A stretch of 64,000 bases of DNA, from contig CAUYUJ010017776.1 of assembly GCA_963575745.1 (NCBI GenBank), forward strand, positions 125,001 to 189,000, read 5' to 3'. This document shows, in pieces, positions 49,784-62,703 of this stretch (the stretch's first letter is position 1; every line of letters begins with the position of its first letter). The DNA is from Prorocentrum cordatum (Eukaryota > Sar > Dinophyceae > Prorocentrales > Prorocentraceae). The translations under genes and the position numbers were made by a program. The notes below the pieces were generated by a model. It saw nothing but the letters and a program-made list of their open reading frames with translations. It did not search any database and had not been told where the DNA came from.

Positions 49784-50984
49784 GGGCTGCAGCAATCACA
49801 CGCGGCAGATACCGAAGACATACCCCCAGGGGAATACGACGGAAGACGAAGAGCTTGGGTACCAAGGGTTTGGGATTGGGATAGATGTGTTGAATTGCAC
49901 GCGAGCAGATCCGAGCGAACAGACTTACCATGATTGTTGTTGCTGTCGTTGTCGTCCTTGCTGCTGTTGTTGTTGCTGTTGCTGTTGTTGTTGCTGGTGT
50001 TGTTATTCGTGTTGTTGTTGTGGTTGTTGTTGTTGATCTTGTCGTTGCTGTTGGTGGTGGTGAGGATGATGCTGATTGTTGTGATGATGGTGGTGATGAT
50101 TATGATTATGCTGTCGTAGATGATGTTGTCAGTTTGATGATGGCGGTAATAATGGCGATCCTGGCGCTGATTTGGAGACGATTGCGATGGTGATTATGAC
50201 AATGATGGGGATGGTGGTGGTGGTGATGAGGACGAAGCTGATTATGCTGATGATGGTGATGATGCCGTTGATGATGATGCTGGTTGTGATGGTGATGATA
50301 CTGCTGATTATGATGACGATGATGATGACGAGGATTCGGATGCTGATGATGCTGCTGATGATGATGCTGATCATGCTGCTGCCAATGATGATGACGACGA
50401 CGATGATGATGATGATGATAAGCATGATGCTGATGCTGATGCTGATGATGTGGCTGATGATGATGCTGATGATGAGGAGGAGGAGGATGTTCATGAGGGT
50501 GATGATGATGCTGCTGATGATGATTATGATGATGATGGTGCTGATGGTGATGATGACGACGATGACGATGATGACGATGGTGATGGTGGTGATGATGATG
50601 CTGCTGATGATGATGCTGATGCTGATTACGATGATGACGGTGGTGATGATGATGGCTGGTGATGCTGATAATGTTGATGGCTGCTTCTGCTGCTGGTGAT
50701 GATGCTGATGCTGGTGATGGTCATGATGATGATGGATGTTGATGATGATGTTGTTGTTGATGATGATGCTGATGACGATGATGGTGGTGATGGTGGTGCT
50801 GATGCTGATGCTGATGCTGATGCTGATGATTATGCTGATGCTGATGATTATGCTGATGATGATGAGGATGATGATGATGATGCGGATGATGATGATGATG
50901 ATGATGCTGATGATGTTCATGATGATGATGATGATGATGAAGAGGATGACGATGATGATGATGATGCTGATGGTGATGATGATT

Positions 50985-51057
<73 letters not shown>

Positions 51058-51060
51058 GTA
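49784..51060. repeat. TTG-repeat family copy C (5' part) merging into a 1.1-kb GTT/GAT microsatellite
   Basis: 49784-49930 matches the start of copies A and B ('AGGGGCTGCA', 'GAAGACGAAGAG', 'GCACGCGAGCAGAT'). Then GTT units (49932-50060) pass into GAT/GCT units up to 51060, with a pure GAT run at 50990-51055. Frames through it encode only Asp-, Met- or Ile/His-repeats. Confidence 0.85.
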
Positions 51061-51405
51061 TGGTGGTGCAGGTGCGGAGGAGGGGGAAAAGGAGGAGGAG
51101 GAGGAGGAGCAGGAGGAGCATGAGGAGGAGGAGGACTGAGGAGGAGGCTCTCCCTCCCTGTCTCCTCGCTCCCCCCCCTTGAGCAGAGAAGAGGTCGCGC
51201 GCGCGCGTGCCCGCTCAGCCGAGCTCTCGAGCCGCCCGACTTGCCCCCCCGCCTGGCGCGCGCCAGTGCCGCCGCGAGCGCAGATCTGGCCCCGGCGGCG
51301 GAGGGCAGTCGGGCTGGCCCACGCCTCCTGGACCATTTTACACGGTGCAGGTGCTCTGTCGTTTGGCACGGCGAGCGAGCGAGGTATGGGGGAGGGAGGA
51401 GGCGG
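51061..51405. other. GGA-rich then GC-rich spacer
   Basis: GAG-rich to 51150; no gene seen after it. Confidence 0.4.
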
Positions 51406-51531
51406 GGATGACGAGGAGGAGGAGGAGGATGATGTTGATGATGATGCTGATGATGATGATAATGTTGATGCTGATGCTGCTGATGATGATGATTATGATG
51501 GTGGTGGTGATGATGATGATGACGATGATGG

Positions 51532-51567
<36 letters not shown>

Positions 51568-51865
51568 CGATGATGATGCTGATGATGAGAAGGAGGAGGA
51601 GGAGGAGAAGGAGAAGGAGTGAGTGGAGGAGAAGATGGAGGGGGTGGAGGACAAGGAAACATCACGACACAGGAGGAATATGATCAGCAGCATCAGGAGT
51701 AATATGATAGGAGAGGTCGAGGGGGAGGAGGCCGAGGGGACGGGCTACCGAGAGGGGGAAGAAGAGCCAGGATAAGCAGAAGCAGAATGAGCAGGATGAA
51801 GAGGCGGAGAAGGCGGAGGAGGAGAAGGAGGAAGAGGAGGAGCAGAAGCAAGAGACGAGGAGAGT
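51406..51865. repeat. GAT and GAG microsatellites
   Basis: GAT/GCT units 51425-51590, then GAG/AAG-rich sequence to about 51865. Confidence 0.85.
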
Positions 51866-52484
51866 CAACACAGGGTTTGTCAACGTTGCTGCAATGGTTC
51901 CTCCCCCCCGCCCACTACGGCGAGCGTCCGCTCGAAAGACGACCGCCCCATGGGGCTACCATTCGGGCCAGGGCCCCGTTTTGAAAAAGAGCAACCCCAC
52001 CCTGGAGAGTAGCAGAAGTGTCGAGATGTGTGACCACAAGGATTTGTCTTTGCCTCGTCCTTCTCCGCGGTTGGCCAGTGGCGCCCACGCGCGCCATATG
52101 AACGACGCAGAAAACGGATTCGACTGTGTCGACATTCGCGCGTTAGTTGCCCGCATAAGGTTGCGCGTGAGCGCCCCCCCTCGTGTCCAACGCAGCGTGC
52201 CGCGTTGGCGGCCCGCGTAAGCCACCGCGTGAGGTCGCTATGCCATCTCGCGTAGGACTCGTTTTTTGCTCGTCGTTCATACTGCCCTGCCACATCCAGT
52301 CCATAGGCGAATGGGAAAGTGTTGCGGCGTGGGGGTAGAGGGGGGGGATACAACCCACCGCGAAGGGGAAAAAGGGGGTTCGAAAGATTTGGAGCGCTGG
52401 TCACACACACTCCCAGAGGGCTGGTGGGAACTTTGTGTCTTGGGTGGGCCGCCCTTGAGCTATTCCCAGGACAACCTCCTCTGC
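51866..52484. other. unassigned spacer
   Basis: No gene recognised on either strand. Confidence 0.35.
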
Positions 52485-52660
52485 CCCCTCCTCCTCCTCC
52501 TCCTCCTCCTCCTCCTCCTCCTCCTCCTCCTCCTCCTCCTACGTCATCCTTCTACATCCCTCATCTGGACGGAAGTCGGGATGGATGAGGAGGAGGAGGA
52601 GAAGGAGGAGGCCGGAGGGCTGGAGGAAGGAGAGGAGGAGGGAGGGTGGGAGGGTGGGAA
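52485..52660. repeat. CTC microsatellite and its GGA counterpart
   Basis: (CTC)n at 52487-52540, then (GAG/GGA)n at 52580-52655. The two can pair as an inverted repeat around about 40 bp. Confidence 0.8.
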
Positions 52661-54639
52661 GCACGGGGCGGCACCCCGCCGCAGAAAGAGAGAGGCGGCC
52701 GCGGCGGCGGTCTTGCTTGGAGTTGCACATCAGGAGGGGGTGCTGCGGGGCGCGCGCGCAGGACGGTGCGCCTTCTTCGCTCGACCCGACCTGCCGCCAC
52801 TACCCCCCCAATGAAGCAGAGACGCAAACGAGCTTGCAGCGGACTCAGGGCCCAAGGGCTCAGAGGCGTGAAAGGAGCATGAACAGGGGCTACCTGTCCT
52901 CTACAGAGCGAAGCGTGCAGCAGTCGCGGCCTAAGATGGGCTCGCGCACGGAACGAGAAGCCGAAGATGTAAGAGAGGACGCCCTTCAGAAGTGCGCTTT
53001 GCCTCAGGAGTTTGGAGTAGAATGTGCAGAACTGCCCGAAGTATGTAGCCACTCATTTGGAATTCCGGAGAACATGTGAACGCGGAATGAGACCACCGCG
53101 CAATCAGATGAGGAAGCAGCCTATTTCTTCTGTCTGTCTTCTGTAAGGCTGAGGCTGGCTGGCTTGTGATCCGCCATCACCTTTACCACGGCCGAAGGAC
53201 GCCCTTCGGACCCGCCCGAGACTGTGAAGTATCTGGGGCTGGAAGAGATGACGCTATAAGAGATCTCCCCATGCCTGAGCGTGAGCACTCGCATCATCTG
53301 CTGTGTCGGCTCTCAGCGTGCTTGAAGACAGAGCTGCACCGCTGGTGCTGCGATCAGACATTGTACGTCCAGACGGCGAGGGTGAATCAGCGACCGGGCG
53401 TAGAGCAGGTGCCAGAGCGAACTCTGCAACGGGACTTCCCCGAGTTCTGCACGTAGGCTGGTTGCACCTGCTGGATGTGGTATGGCCCTACTGCGATGCT
53501 GAGGGCCATCAAGAAGATAGGAGGAACCAGAGCTTCATGTGCCGCCTGCTTGGCAGCCCAGCGCTTCTCCTGCTTACGGAAACGTTGGGTTTCGTCGCAC
53601 AGTTCGAAGATGCTCCAACAATTGAACAGGATCATCGTGCACTTCAGCTTTGCCCTGTCCGCTCGGGGTCCAAATCAACGTCGGACGATATGCTGAGATC
53701 AAGCGGGTGCCATCCTTCAGCAGCTGGGTGCTTCCCAGCTATTGCAAGCTGACGGTTGCGTGCGGCTCTGCTGGCAACTTACGAGGTTCATCACAATCCA
53801 GCAGCAACAGTTTGGCACACCTGTCGAAATTGCCCGCGCATGGAACCGAACACCATGTGACCTGGTGCCACCAGCAAATGATGGCCCCTCGCATGCACAG
53901 GTTCAATCGGTTCGTGCGCTGAGAGTGATGCTGCTGGAACGGTTGCCTGTGTAGGAGTCGGTCGTCTTCTGATGCCGACGCGCCATTTTTTTAGCGGGGG
54001 GCCCATCCAAGGGAGGAGCTGATGCATCGGCAACCGTCGACTGCGAAGTACTGCCGTCGGAAGTCCGCCCCTCGACGCGCGAGGTAAACGAAATGCATGG
54101 GCAAACGACGCGGGAAAAAGGACCCAATAGGGATCGCATGGTCGGGGCCGCCCCCCTGGTCGTGCTTCAGGCTAGCACCAACCTCCCAGGAGAGCCGACC
54201 CTTGTCGCCGCCGATGCCAGTCATAGCACCCTCACCTTCCACCCTGCTCATGGGGAGGGTGGAAGGCGCCAGCGTCGGATCACTGGTATAATTGGTCCCA
54301 GGTGGGCCAGCTCCCCCACCAGGAGGGAGCAATTCAGAAGCAGGTCGCTTCTCGCCTGAAGCGTTTGCTTTAGCAGCCCTCAACTCATCAGGTCTAGCGA
54401 ATCACGTCTGAGACCCCAGGGGATGTCTAGCACTAGCAGCTCTGGCACCGCGCTTTCACAACGTGCGTCGCCACGTCAACTTGCCAGGCTCTTGGCAGAA
54501 TCTATGGCGCAAATTCACTTTGACCGTCTTGAAGCTGTCCTCTCCACTGCTCGTGCAAACATCCCACCCTCCCACCCGCAACTTGGTCGCAAGACCTCTT
54601 AAGACAAGACCGTGACGGTAGGTACAAGATGGCACTTGG
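52661..54639. other. unassigned region
   Basis: Mixed-composition sequence with several frames of 60-160 residues on both strands, none carrying a recognisable motif. It could hold relics of non-LTR elements or unrecognised exons; I cannot support a gene. Confidence 0.35.
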
Positions 54640-55060
54640 CCACGACACCGACGCCGACGACAACGACGACGACGACGACGACGGCGCCGCCGCCGACACC
54701 GACGACGACGACACCGACGACGTCTCCAACGACTTCGACGACGACAGCGACCACGACGACGACGCCGACGACACCGACGACGACGACGCCGACGACGACG
54801 ATGACAACGACGACGACGCCGACGACGATGCCGACGACGACGACGACGAAGACGACGACGACGACGACGACAACGACGTCGCCAACAAAGACGACGACGA
54901 GGGAGGAGGGAGGACGACGACGGCGACAACGACGACTACGACGACAACGACGAGGGAGGAGGGAGGACGGCGTCGACGCGAACGACGAAGAAGGAGGAAG
55001 GACGGCGACGCCGACGACGACAACGACGAGGGAGGAAGGAAGACGCCGACGACGCAATAG
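54640..55060. repeat. GAC/GACGAC microsatellite
   Basis: Long degenerate (GAC)n, with GGGAGGAGGGAGGACG inserts from 54898 onward. Confidence 0.9.
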
Positions 55061-55077
55061 CGCGCACGCTTTTGTTG

Positions 55078-55520
55078 AAAATCCATGTTGCGAAACCTTT
55101 GGTTTTTGTAGGTTTTTTGGACACGCGATTTTGACATCCTTCCGAAACCGCTTGGTTTTCAAGGATTTCGGCATACGCGCGCGACGACGCGCGCGTCTGT
55201 ACTTCGTCCCTTTTTTTGCAGAGGAGTGTCGCGACGGCACACGCGCAAGGGCGTTCGACAGATTTCGACATGCGCGCGCGCGACGCCCGTTTGGTAGCAT
55301 GTTGTGACAGTCTTGAAAACCAATGGTTTTCTTAAGATTTCGCCAGGGCTCGCGCGTAAGGTTTTTTTTTAGCAAATCAGTGTTACGAAACCGTGTGTTT
55401 TTGTATGTGTTTTTGTTGGGAAACTCGATTGCGACATCCTTCCGGCACCGAAGGCTCTTTTGAAGGATTTCGGCATGCGCGCGCGACGACGCGCGCGTAT
55501 GCACGTCGTCCCATTTTTGC
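55078..55520. repeat. two-copy tandem repeat, offset about 295 bp
   Basis: 'GACATCCTTCCG', 'AAGGATTTCGGCAT' and the near-palindrome 'GCGCGCGACGACGCGCGCGT' occur at about 55133-55196 and again at about 55432-55500, with shared flanks ('GTTGCGAAACC' / 'GTTACGAAACC', 'GTCGTCCCATTTTTGCA' type). Confidence 0.8.
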
Positions 55521-55599
55521 AAGGGATTCGTGACAACGTGTTATGTTTTTGCTATAAAAAACAAGGGAACCTCAGGGGGGGAACCCGGCTCCCTTAGGA

Positions 55600-58500
55600 T
55601 AGTGTAGATTCATAGTTAGGATGGACATGTGGTCAGAAGCGCATTTGATTTACATACCCGAAAGGGGGACCAATAACGCCGGGGGGGGTAGAGTCCATTT
55701 TCTTCTTAAGAAGGAGAATCAATCGGGTCAGCCTTCCAGCCAGGCCTTCTCGGACGCTGCACGCGTTTGGCATATTGCTTGGTAAGGATCCAGTACTACC
55801 GTGAACCCCTAGGCGCCTACCATGCACTCGAGAAGATTTGTGGGCAATCTGCATGACTTTGATTTTGATCGCCGGCTTTGAGGCGCCGCGGCGATCCCTG
55901 CCCCGCGTCGCACCCAGGTCTGCACAACGTTTGCTTCGCGCCTTGAGGGAGGAGCCAGACTGGTGAGCCCTCACATCGACATGGTGCGCTTGAAAGCTGA
56001 GTTGCGGGCCCTCATCATCCTCGCAAGGAGGTCCAGAGATATCCCTCTATCTCCGCAATTCTCATCGCAGCCATTGTTGGAGCCACATGCGTTATAGTAG
56101 GCGTCGTATAGCTTCGATTCAGTTTCTGATGGGTTCTCGCCGGCAACCCCCGCTCTGCCGAAGCTTCCCGAAGACGCTGAACCGAGGGGGCCTGGGCGAG
56201 ATCGCGACCCGTCGAGGCTGCGCGCGCCCGCGAGGCAAGCGCATCCCCGGAAACAGTTTTCTATCGGCATGCCGAATGTCATCTCAGCGCCTTGGGCGAC
56301 AGAGCATCGCCGCGTGGCGCCCGAGATATTACTCCAAGGCTGATTGCTTGTATTTACATATACGTATCCGATGGATCCGTTTCTGCAGCGCCCTCTGCAA
56401 GGTGCTGGGGGAGAGCGCCGAATCTTTGCAAAGAAATGCGCGCGGCGCAGGTGGCCCCGCCCAAGCTTCCGCACGCGGGTCATTGAACAGGTTGGCCTGC
56501 GTGCAGCTTGTCAGCCACGCTGGTGTCACAGCGCCTGGGGCGTGCCACCGCATGACTCGTCGCATTGTGGCCGCGAGCTGAGGAGGCGCGCCGTGCCCGA
56601 CTGCCGAAGGCAAAGCCTGCCGAGCGAAACGCGCCGTCAAAGATCAAGCTCGCCTCGTCCGCAGAAGCCTTGGAGCCCTCTTTGCTCACGTGGTGACCTG
56701 TGTTCGGAGCCTCTGGGATCTGATCGGGCGCCCAGACGCCACCTCGATCTCCGGGACTTCCAACGCCGTCTGATGTTGGAATCCAAGAGCCTCAAGTTCA
56801 TAGCGCGCCTGCTTGACCGATGGGGGCCCAGCCAGAGGCGGCCGTCATCTCGTGCCTCGCCCGGGCCGACTGGAGGTGCTTCAGCGCAGGTGCCACCAGG
56901 CGCGCTCAATTACGGGTATGAGCCGCGTCAACAACGCACGCCGCCAGAAACGACCACCGCGATGGCATCCGCACGCAAGTCGATAGTCCTGGGAATGGCC
57001 AGCGCGCGGGCCAGGCTGGGGCCGAAGGGGTCAGCATTGCGCGCAATGGCAAGAACGCGGCAAAAGTGCAGCCATGCAGAACTCAGCGCGTGGCTCACAC
57101 TGGGGCCAAGTAGCAGGCGCCCCACGAGATGCGCCGTGCACGCGCGCGCGTGCGGAGTGGCAGGACAGCTGTCTGCGCAGGAAACATATGCAAAGCCCCG
57201 ATGCGAGTCCTCCACGCCGCTCTGTCGAAACATTTCCCGATGGCGATAATGCCAGGAATGGTAGCGGCATCGCTGGGGCTGCCTCGGGGTGCGGCTTCTG
57301 ATTGCACTAGAACGCGAGCGGCAGCGTCCGTCGTCTAACGTGGGGCCCCAAGCGCCAAGAACGATCTCTGCAATCTTCCCGCCATGCACTGACGCATCGC
57401 GCCCGCGCCTTTCCCCCGCGCCCGATACATTGACGGCGTCGAGGCAGTCGGCGCGCAGATTCCAGTCGGCTTGGCGAGGCGCACTCGCGCGTGCATCTGC
57501 CGTCGCGTGCCCCAGGCTTCGCGCATAGAGGCACGATCTCCAAACGCTGACGACGCTGAAACCTCGGCCCGCTCACGAGGACAAAACGCACGATCACCAA
57601 CGGCCGTGTTAAACGGGATAGTCTTCGTCGTGGCTCGAAGCTCCCGGCGCTTCCGACCAACGGGCCCCTGGGCCCGGCGCGAAGCTGAGACCCCGCCGCT
57701 CCCGCGCAAGCTAGCCCCGCTGTCCTGGATGACCCATGTCAGCCCAGATGCGGGCACTATTGGCCCCCTGCGCGCCCCCGACATCCCATGGGGGCATCGA
57801 GGGGCGCAGCGTTGAATTTGTCAGCTCGAGAATCCGCCCCTGCGGTTCAGACCATCGGCGAACGGGCTTCGGCTGCGACGAGATATTCGCGCGCGGCAAT
57901 GTCTTGGAAGAGCGGGATCTACCCCTGGGTCGCGACTCCCCGCGCTCAGCCATTCGACCCAAGAAGTCGCCGACTAACCTCAGCATGGGAGCGCGGCAAT
58001 CCCATGGTTGACTGCGCGCGCGTCCGGCGACGCACGCAACGCGAAATAATGCGTCGGCGGGGAGGGGGTGCGTCCGCAATCGTCCATCGCGCCCAACTCC
58101 CGGTAATAATCCATTAATGCGTTTCCAAGCATGCTGCGCCCGCGTGCGCCCCTGCTTGCGCGCGTTCGCTGCGCCCAGAATTCCCCGCTGCAGCGCGCGC
58201 GAAATCCTGGGGGGGCCGATGCCCGATGGGTGCTGGAAGGATGTGGGGCCCCGCGCGCAGTCGAATAAACGATGCTCTGAGCCGCGTGGGCGCCCCGCAT
58301 ATTTGCGGCGATCGTCATCGCCGATCTCGAAACGTAGCAGCAGCTCAGTCTTGGTGCCGCCATGCGCTTCCCGACGCACGTCCTGATGTCGTTCTGGGTG
58401 CCGCTCTGCATCCCCTGAGCCATTCGACGAATCAGTTCTCAGAAGCTCCGTTCACGAGAAGCCTGGCCCATTCGGGAAATGCCCCAAACTGGCGTGCCAT

Positions 58501-60470
58501 CGTCGTCAGGCTCATCGCCAGCTTCTTGTGGCACCATCTTCGCAGGGAGAGGTTGGGCCCCAATCTATCGACGCACCTGCCGAGCTCGAGATCGGGGGCC
58601 ACGATTAGCACCCGCGGGGGCGTGTTTGCGTGCAGGATGCCCTCCGACGACGCATGTGGCCTCCATGACACCAGCCAGATAATCATATACCAGCCAGTGC
58701 CGAAGGGCGGCTGAAATCTGGAACGCCGGAGAAGGAATGACGCTGTTTTGGTGCCAGGAAGGGCCCGGGTGCCTGGGTGCACGAGGGGCATTACACGAAA
58801 ACCGCGGAATGACCTACGGAATAGCGAGCGCTTTCCGAACCCAAAGCGGTCCTGATGTCAGCGCCATGGCATTCGTCAAGAACGTTCATGTCGTTGGTCG
58901 TCGGGTTCCTTTACGTGCCATCGGGTGGCGCAGCAAGGCGGCCACGCAGCCAGTCAGGAGGTCAAGACGAGGTTCGCAATTCTGGAGAACTGTTTCTGTC
59001 CGCCTCGCCAGCGTAGGGCACTGTGTAGCATGCAATTGCCAAGCATACGCAGTTTGACGGCATTTCGTCCTGATGGGCCATCGCCTTGATCGGGGTACAA
59101 ACAGCATACCATGGAACCATGTCTTGGACCGGCATGCACAAACAATAAGACTGACACAGCATGTCCTTCCATGCCGCCCCTGTGCCACCATGGAATGTCA
59201 CCAAGGAGTGCCACTCCTATGTCTGATCGTGCGACGATGCTTACACCCGCCTCGTCCTCGCTGTCCTCGAATGGCAGCGCATTGCACAAGAGAGGTTTCC
59301 AACCATGTCGCGCTGCCCACTCTCCTGCCTGCCTGAGCGCGTTGCCGCGCAAGTCATGTTCCTGGACAGCGACCAATCCAAAATGACGGTCGTCGCTCAG
59401 ACAGTTTTTGATCCGAGGTCAATTTGAACCATTGAGAGAAGCAAGCCGGAGAGCCCTGCGTTTCCCATGAAGCGGTGCTCTGCGCACCCTGGAAGAGTAT
59501 TTTTCCTGATGTGTCGCAACCTCCCCCTTGCCAAAATTGGGAACACTGGCCTGATACAACTGACTTACCACCGCTGTAGCACGCGCCAGCCGCCCCTTGC
59601 CGCCGGAGTGCCTGCCCCTGTCGGGTAATCTGAGTGAAACTATATTGTGTCGAACGTCCTTCTCCTGCGGCTGCCCCTCGCGCCCGCAAGACAACTCATC
59701 GGCGAGCTTGTTAACCTCGTAGGTGCGATGGCTGCGGGTCCCATGGGTGACCTGCTGCCCCGCTCCCTGGATATGCCATTCTAACTGCCGCTGGGTACCC
59801 ATAGCTGTTTGGAGCTCCGTGGGATGTTACGTTAGGGGATCGATGAGGGCGGTGCCGCCGCCCGCCTGCATGGCGTTTGGGGCCGCCGCCAGCACCTGCT
59901 GTAATCTACCATGGGCCTCGTCGATCCCCTCCTCCTGCGGCTCGGCAGGCTGTGCTCCCGTTGCCACGCCGACCATCTCAACGCGCAGCCTCGAGCTTAG
60001 CTTTCGCCGTGTCGAGCTCGGTAATCCGGGCATCCGATTCAGGCTGGAGTCTGACAACCACTTGTTGCCAGCTTCTGACCTCCTCCTTTTTGCTGACTCT
60101 GTCGAGGGCTCTGCGAAGGAGGTCGTCAGGCTTGCGCTGCTTGCGCTCTGGCGAACCAGCGTCCGCGAGCTGCTCTTTCGCTGCCAAGGAACGTAACCGT
60201 CCTCATCAAGCTCGAGTCGTCATAATGCGCCCAAGGCATGTCGAGTCTTGGCCACCTCGTCACTTCCACCTTCCTCTCCCTGGGCGTCGTCACGTCTTTC
60301 ACGGGGTGGGTAAAAAGCTGAGCGTGGGCGTGGGTGCTGCCGCTGCTCTCTACACGGGGGGCCTTGCTGATCGGGCGGTCCGTTCCTGCCTCTGCCGCAC
60401 ATGTAGCATCGTAGATGTCCAGCAACATTGCAGTTGCTTCCACACTGACGAGTAGCGTTGCATGATCACC
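55600..60470 (-). mobile_element. decayed non-LTR (LINE-type) retrotransposon, minus strand
   Basis: Read on the minus strand, about 60.4-59.4 kb has ORF1-like material: a possible knuckle (NCNVAGHLRCYMCGRG, in one frame), basic Pro/Arg sequence and charged helices (KPDDLLRRALDRVSKKEEVR). Next comes an endonuclease-like frame (58954-59376). Downstream (58.8-55.6 kb) the frames are broken every 100-150 residues and I cannot identify an RT core with confidence. Total length about 5 kb fits a single old LINE. Ends are not defined. Confidence 0.45.
58954..59376 (-). pseudogene. apurinic-type (EEP) endonuclease fragment of LINE
   Basis: The frame begins MVAVQEHDLRGNALRQAGEW and continues WKPLLCNALPFEDSEDEAGV, SIVARSDIGVALLGDI and GHAVSVLLFVHAGPRHGSMVC. 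'QEH' matches the catalytic 'QE(T/H)' strand of exonuclease-endonuclease-phosphatase domains, followed by 'GGVxIxxR' (here AGVSIVARSD) and an alternating beta pattern, as in the first half of LINE endonucleases that nick target DNA. The catalytic second half (SDH) is not visible in this frame. Confidence 0.5.
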
Positions 60471-60544
60471 TCGGTTATTTTGCTTCCCTACTGCCATCTT
60501 GCTGCTTGCCACGTCCCCTTGCACGCATTGGCATTCTCGAGCCG

Positions 60545-60606
<62 letters not shown>

Positions 60607-60758
60607 GTGATGATGATGCTGATGCTGATGCTGATGCTGATGCTGATGCTGATGCTGCTGCTGCTGCTGCTGATGCTGCTGATGATGCTGCTGATGATGA
60701 TGACGACGATGATCATGATCATGATCATGATGGTGGTGATGATGATGATGATGAATGG

Positions 60759-60799
<41 letters not shown>

Positions 60800-60860
60800 G
60801 TGATGATGACGATGATGGTGACGATGATGGTTATGATGATGAAGAAGAAGAAGAAGTGAC
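60545..60860. repeat. GAT/GCT microsatellite
   Basis: (GAT)n from 60546, GCTGAT units at about 60620-60690, (GAT)n again to 60840, ending in GAAGAA. Confidence 0.9.
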
Positions 60861-61271
60861 GGGTCCACTGCCGATTGTACTTTGCGAAACCTCGTAGCCC
60901 AGCTGTGCTGTCGGCGCAAACGCTGGTACCAGGCTGGCGATCCTGAAAGAAATAATGCCGCGTCTCGCTGCCACAACGTCCGAGAGGAAGTGAGGCCAAC
61001 TTCCGTGCCACGCAAGTCCACAGGCTGCTCTGCGTTGGAGCCTGCTTAGGCACGGAGGCTGTCGCGCAAGTGAGGGCACTGCCGCGGGCCGGGGGCTGCA
61101 ACGAGCGGCCACATTGAAATGGCAGCGAAGCTGGAGCCACATATGAGGAGGAGGAGGAGGAGGCGGAGGAGGAGAAGGCGGAGGAGGAGGAGAGGGAGGA
61201 AGAGGCGAGGGAGGAGGAGGAGCAGGAGGAGGAGGCGGCGGAGGAGAAGACCGGAAGGATGGAGGAGTGCA
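60861..61271. other. unassigned spacer with GGA run
   Basis: GAG/GGA-rich at 61143-61262; no gene seen. Confidence 0.4.
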
Positions 61272-61916
61272 CACGTAAGAGTGACCCTTTATTAGAGTGA
61301 CCTTTGGTGCTGGCCCCAAGTGGGTCGGGTGATATTTCTTTTGGAGTTAGCTTGGCCTCGCGTCGGCAGTCGCATCGCGTGATTGCGCTCGCATTTGAGC
61401 GCGCCAGGTTTGGGCCTCCCCCCCTGGCAATCGGCAGCAACGCAAACGCGGCGCACCCTACAGTGTGCATTTGTTTTCCGCGGGGGGGCCAGTCGACCAG
61501 ACGGCGCGTTGTCCGCCCCAGGACCAGTTCCGAATCCCAGCCCAAATGCCCAATCGTCCAGTCCTACACTTTTTGGATACTTTTGTATATCTTCGAAAAT
61601 AACATATTCCAGGCCCGCGGATGGAGCCCGTTGTGGCCATGACGCCAGACCTGGTCAGATGTCATCGCGATGCGGCCCGGCAGTGCCAGACCTCATCTTG
61701 GTGGCCCCCGGCAGTGTCTGCTTTTGCAGCGCCTTCGAAGAGCCATTCGGGGCGTTCGAGGAGTTCCGCGGCTGCCCGCTGGCGCAAAAATCTTTCGAGT
61801 GGCGTCCCGCCGATCGTTGATGCGGCGCCGCAGTGCTGGCTTGCGCGGTTGCGTTGGGCCCTACGGGCACCCCTGAAGCCGCGCACCGAAGGTCACTCTA
61901 GCCTAGGGTCACTCCT
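61272..61916. mobile_element. about 640-bp element with inverted 'AGAGTGACC' ends
   Basis: Left 'AGAGTGACCCTTTATTAGAG' with 'TGACCTTTGG' (61277 onward) faces right 'CCGAAGGTCACTCTAGCC' with 'TAGGGTCACTCC' (61887-61914), its approximate inverse including the doubled 'GTCACT' phrase. The interior (frames up to about 145 residues) has no recognisable transposase. Confidence 0.65.
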
Positions 61917-61922
61917 ATCGAA

Positions 61923-62092
61923 GACCGATTTCTGACCACACCCACCTTTGGATCCTCGATTCTATGATAGGCCCTCGGGGGTGGAAGTGGGTAGTTTTTC
62001 CTTCCCCTGGGGCGGGGAAACTGCCCACCTCCACCTCTGGAAACCGCTTTTCGCAAGGCACCTCGGGAAGTGGGTGTAGTCAGAAATCGGTC
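61923..62092. mobile_element. 170-bp MITE-like element with 23-bp terminal inverted repeats
   Basis: Starts GACCGATTTCTGACCACACC and ends GGTGTAGTCAGAAATCGGTC, one mismatch over 23 bp. 'TCCTATC' occurs just outside both ends (61913-61919, 62093-62099), a candidate target duplication with three extra bases on the left. It abuts the element at 61272. Confidence 0.85.
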
Positions 62093-62373
62093 TCCTATCC
62101 TATGTGTCGCTGAAGGAAGAGCTGTTGGAGGAGGAGGGCGAGGAGGAGGAGGAGGCCGTGCGTGGCCAGCATCTCTCCCTCTTCGTTGGGCAGGGCCGCT
62201 CCGGCGGCGCTCCCCGCCGGGGCCCCTCCCGGGCAGTGCGATGGCCCCCGCGTCGGCGGCTGCCGCCCTGGCCGCGGCCGCGGCGTGTGCCCGTGCGGCC
62301 GCCGCGGCGCCCCAGGCCTTCTACTTCGAGAAGGCGCGACGCTCGGGCGCCCTCGTCGTCCTCCGCCTGTCTG
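62093..62373. other. unassigned spacer
   Basis: GC-rich; no gene seen. Confidence 0.35.
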
Positions 62374-62540
62374 TCCTCCTCCTCCTCCTCCTCTTCCTCC
62401 TCCTTCTCCTCTTCCTCCTTCATTACTATTCTTGCTCCGGTTTCGACCGCCCTTCTTGTCCTTCTTCCTCCTCCTCCTCCTCGTCCTCCTCCTCCCCCTC
62501 CTCCTCCTCCTCCTCCTCCTCCTCCTCCTCCTCCTCCCGC
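62374..62540. repeat. CTC microsatellite
   Basis: (CTC/CTT)n in two blocks, 62376-62425 and 62460-62536. Confidence 0.9.
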
Positions 62541-62703
62541 CCCCGAGGCTCGAGGGTTTCATGGCGCCTTCGTTGGCTCCCGGTGGCCTCTCGGCCCTCT
62601 GGTGCGCGTTCCAGCGGCCGCGCCTCGACGAGGGCTTTTGCTGGGAGCGCTTCGGGGCGTCCCGAGCGGCTGCCGGAGACCCGATTTTATGACCCAAAGA
62701 CCA

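Noticed and set aside
50129-51665. Long poly-Asp, poly-His, poly-Ile and poly-Met frames
   Set aside because: Translation of GAT and related microsatellites in different frames; not genes.
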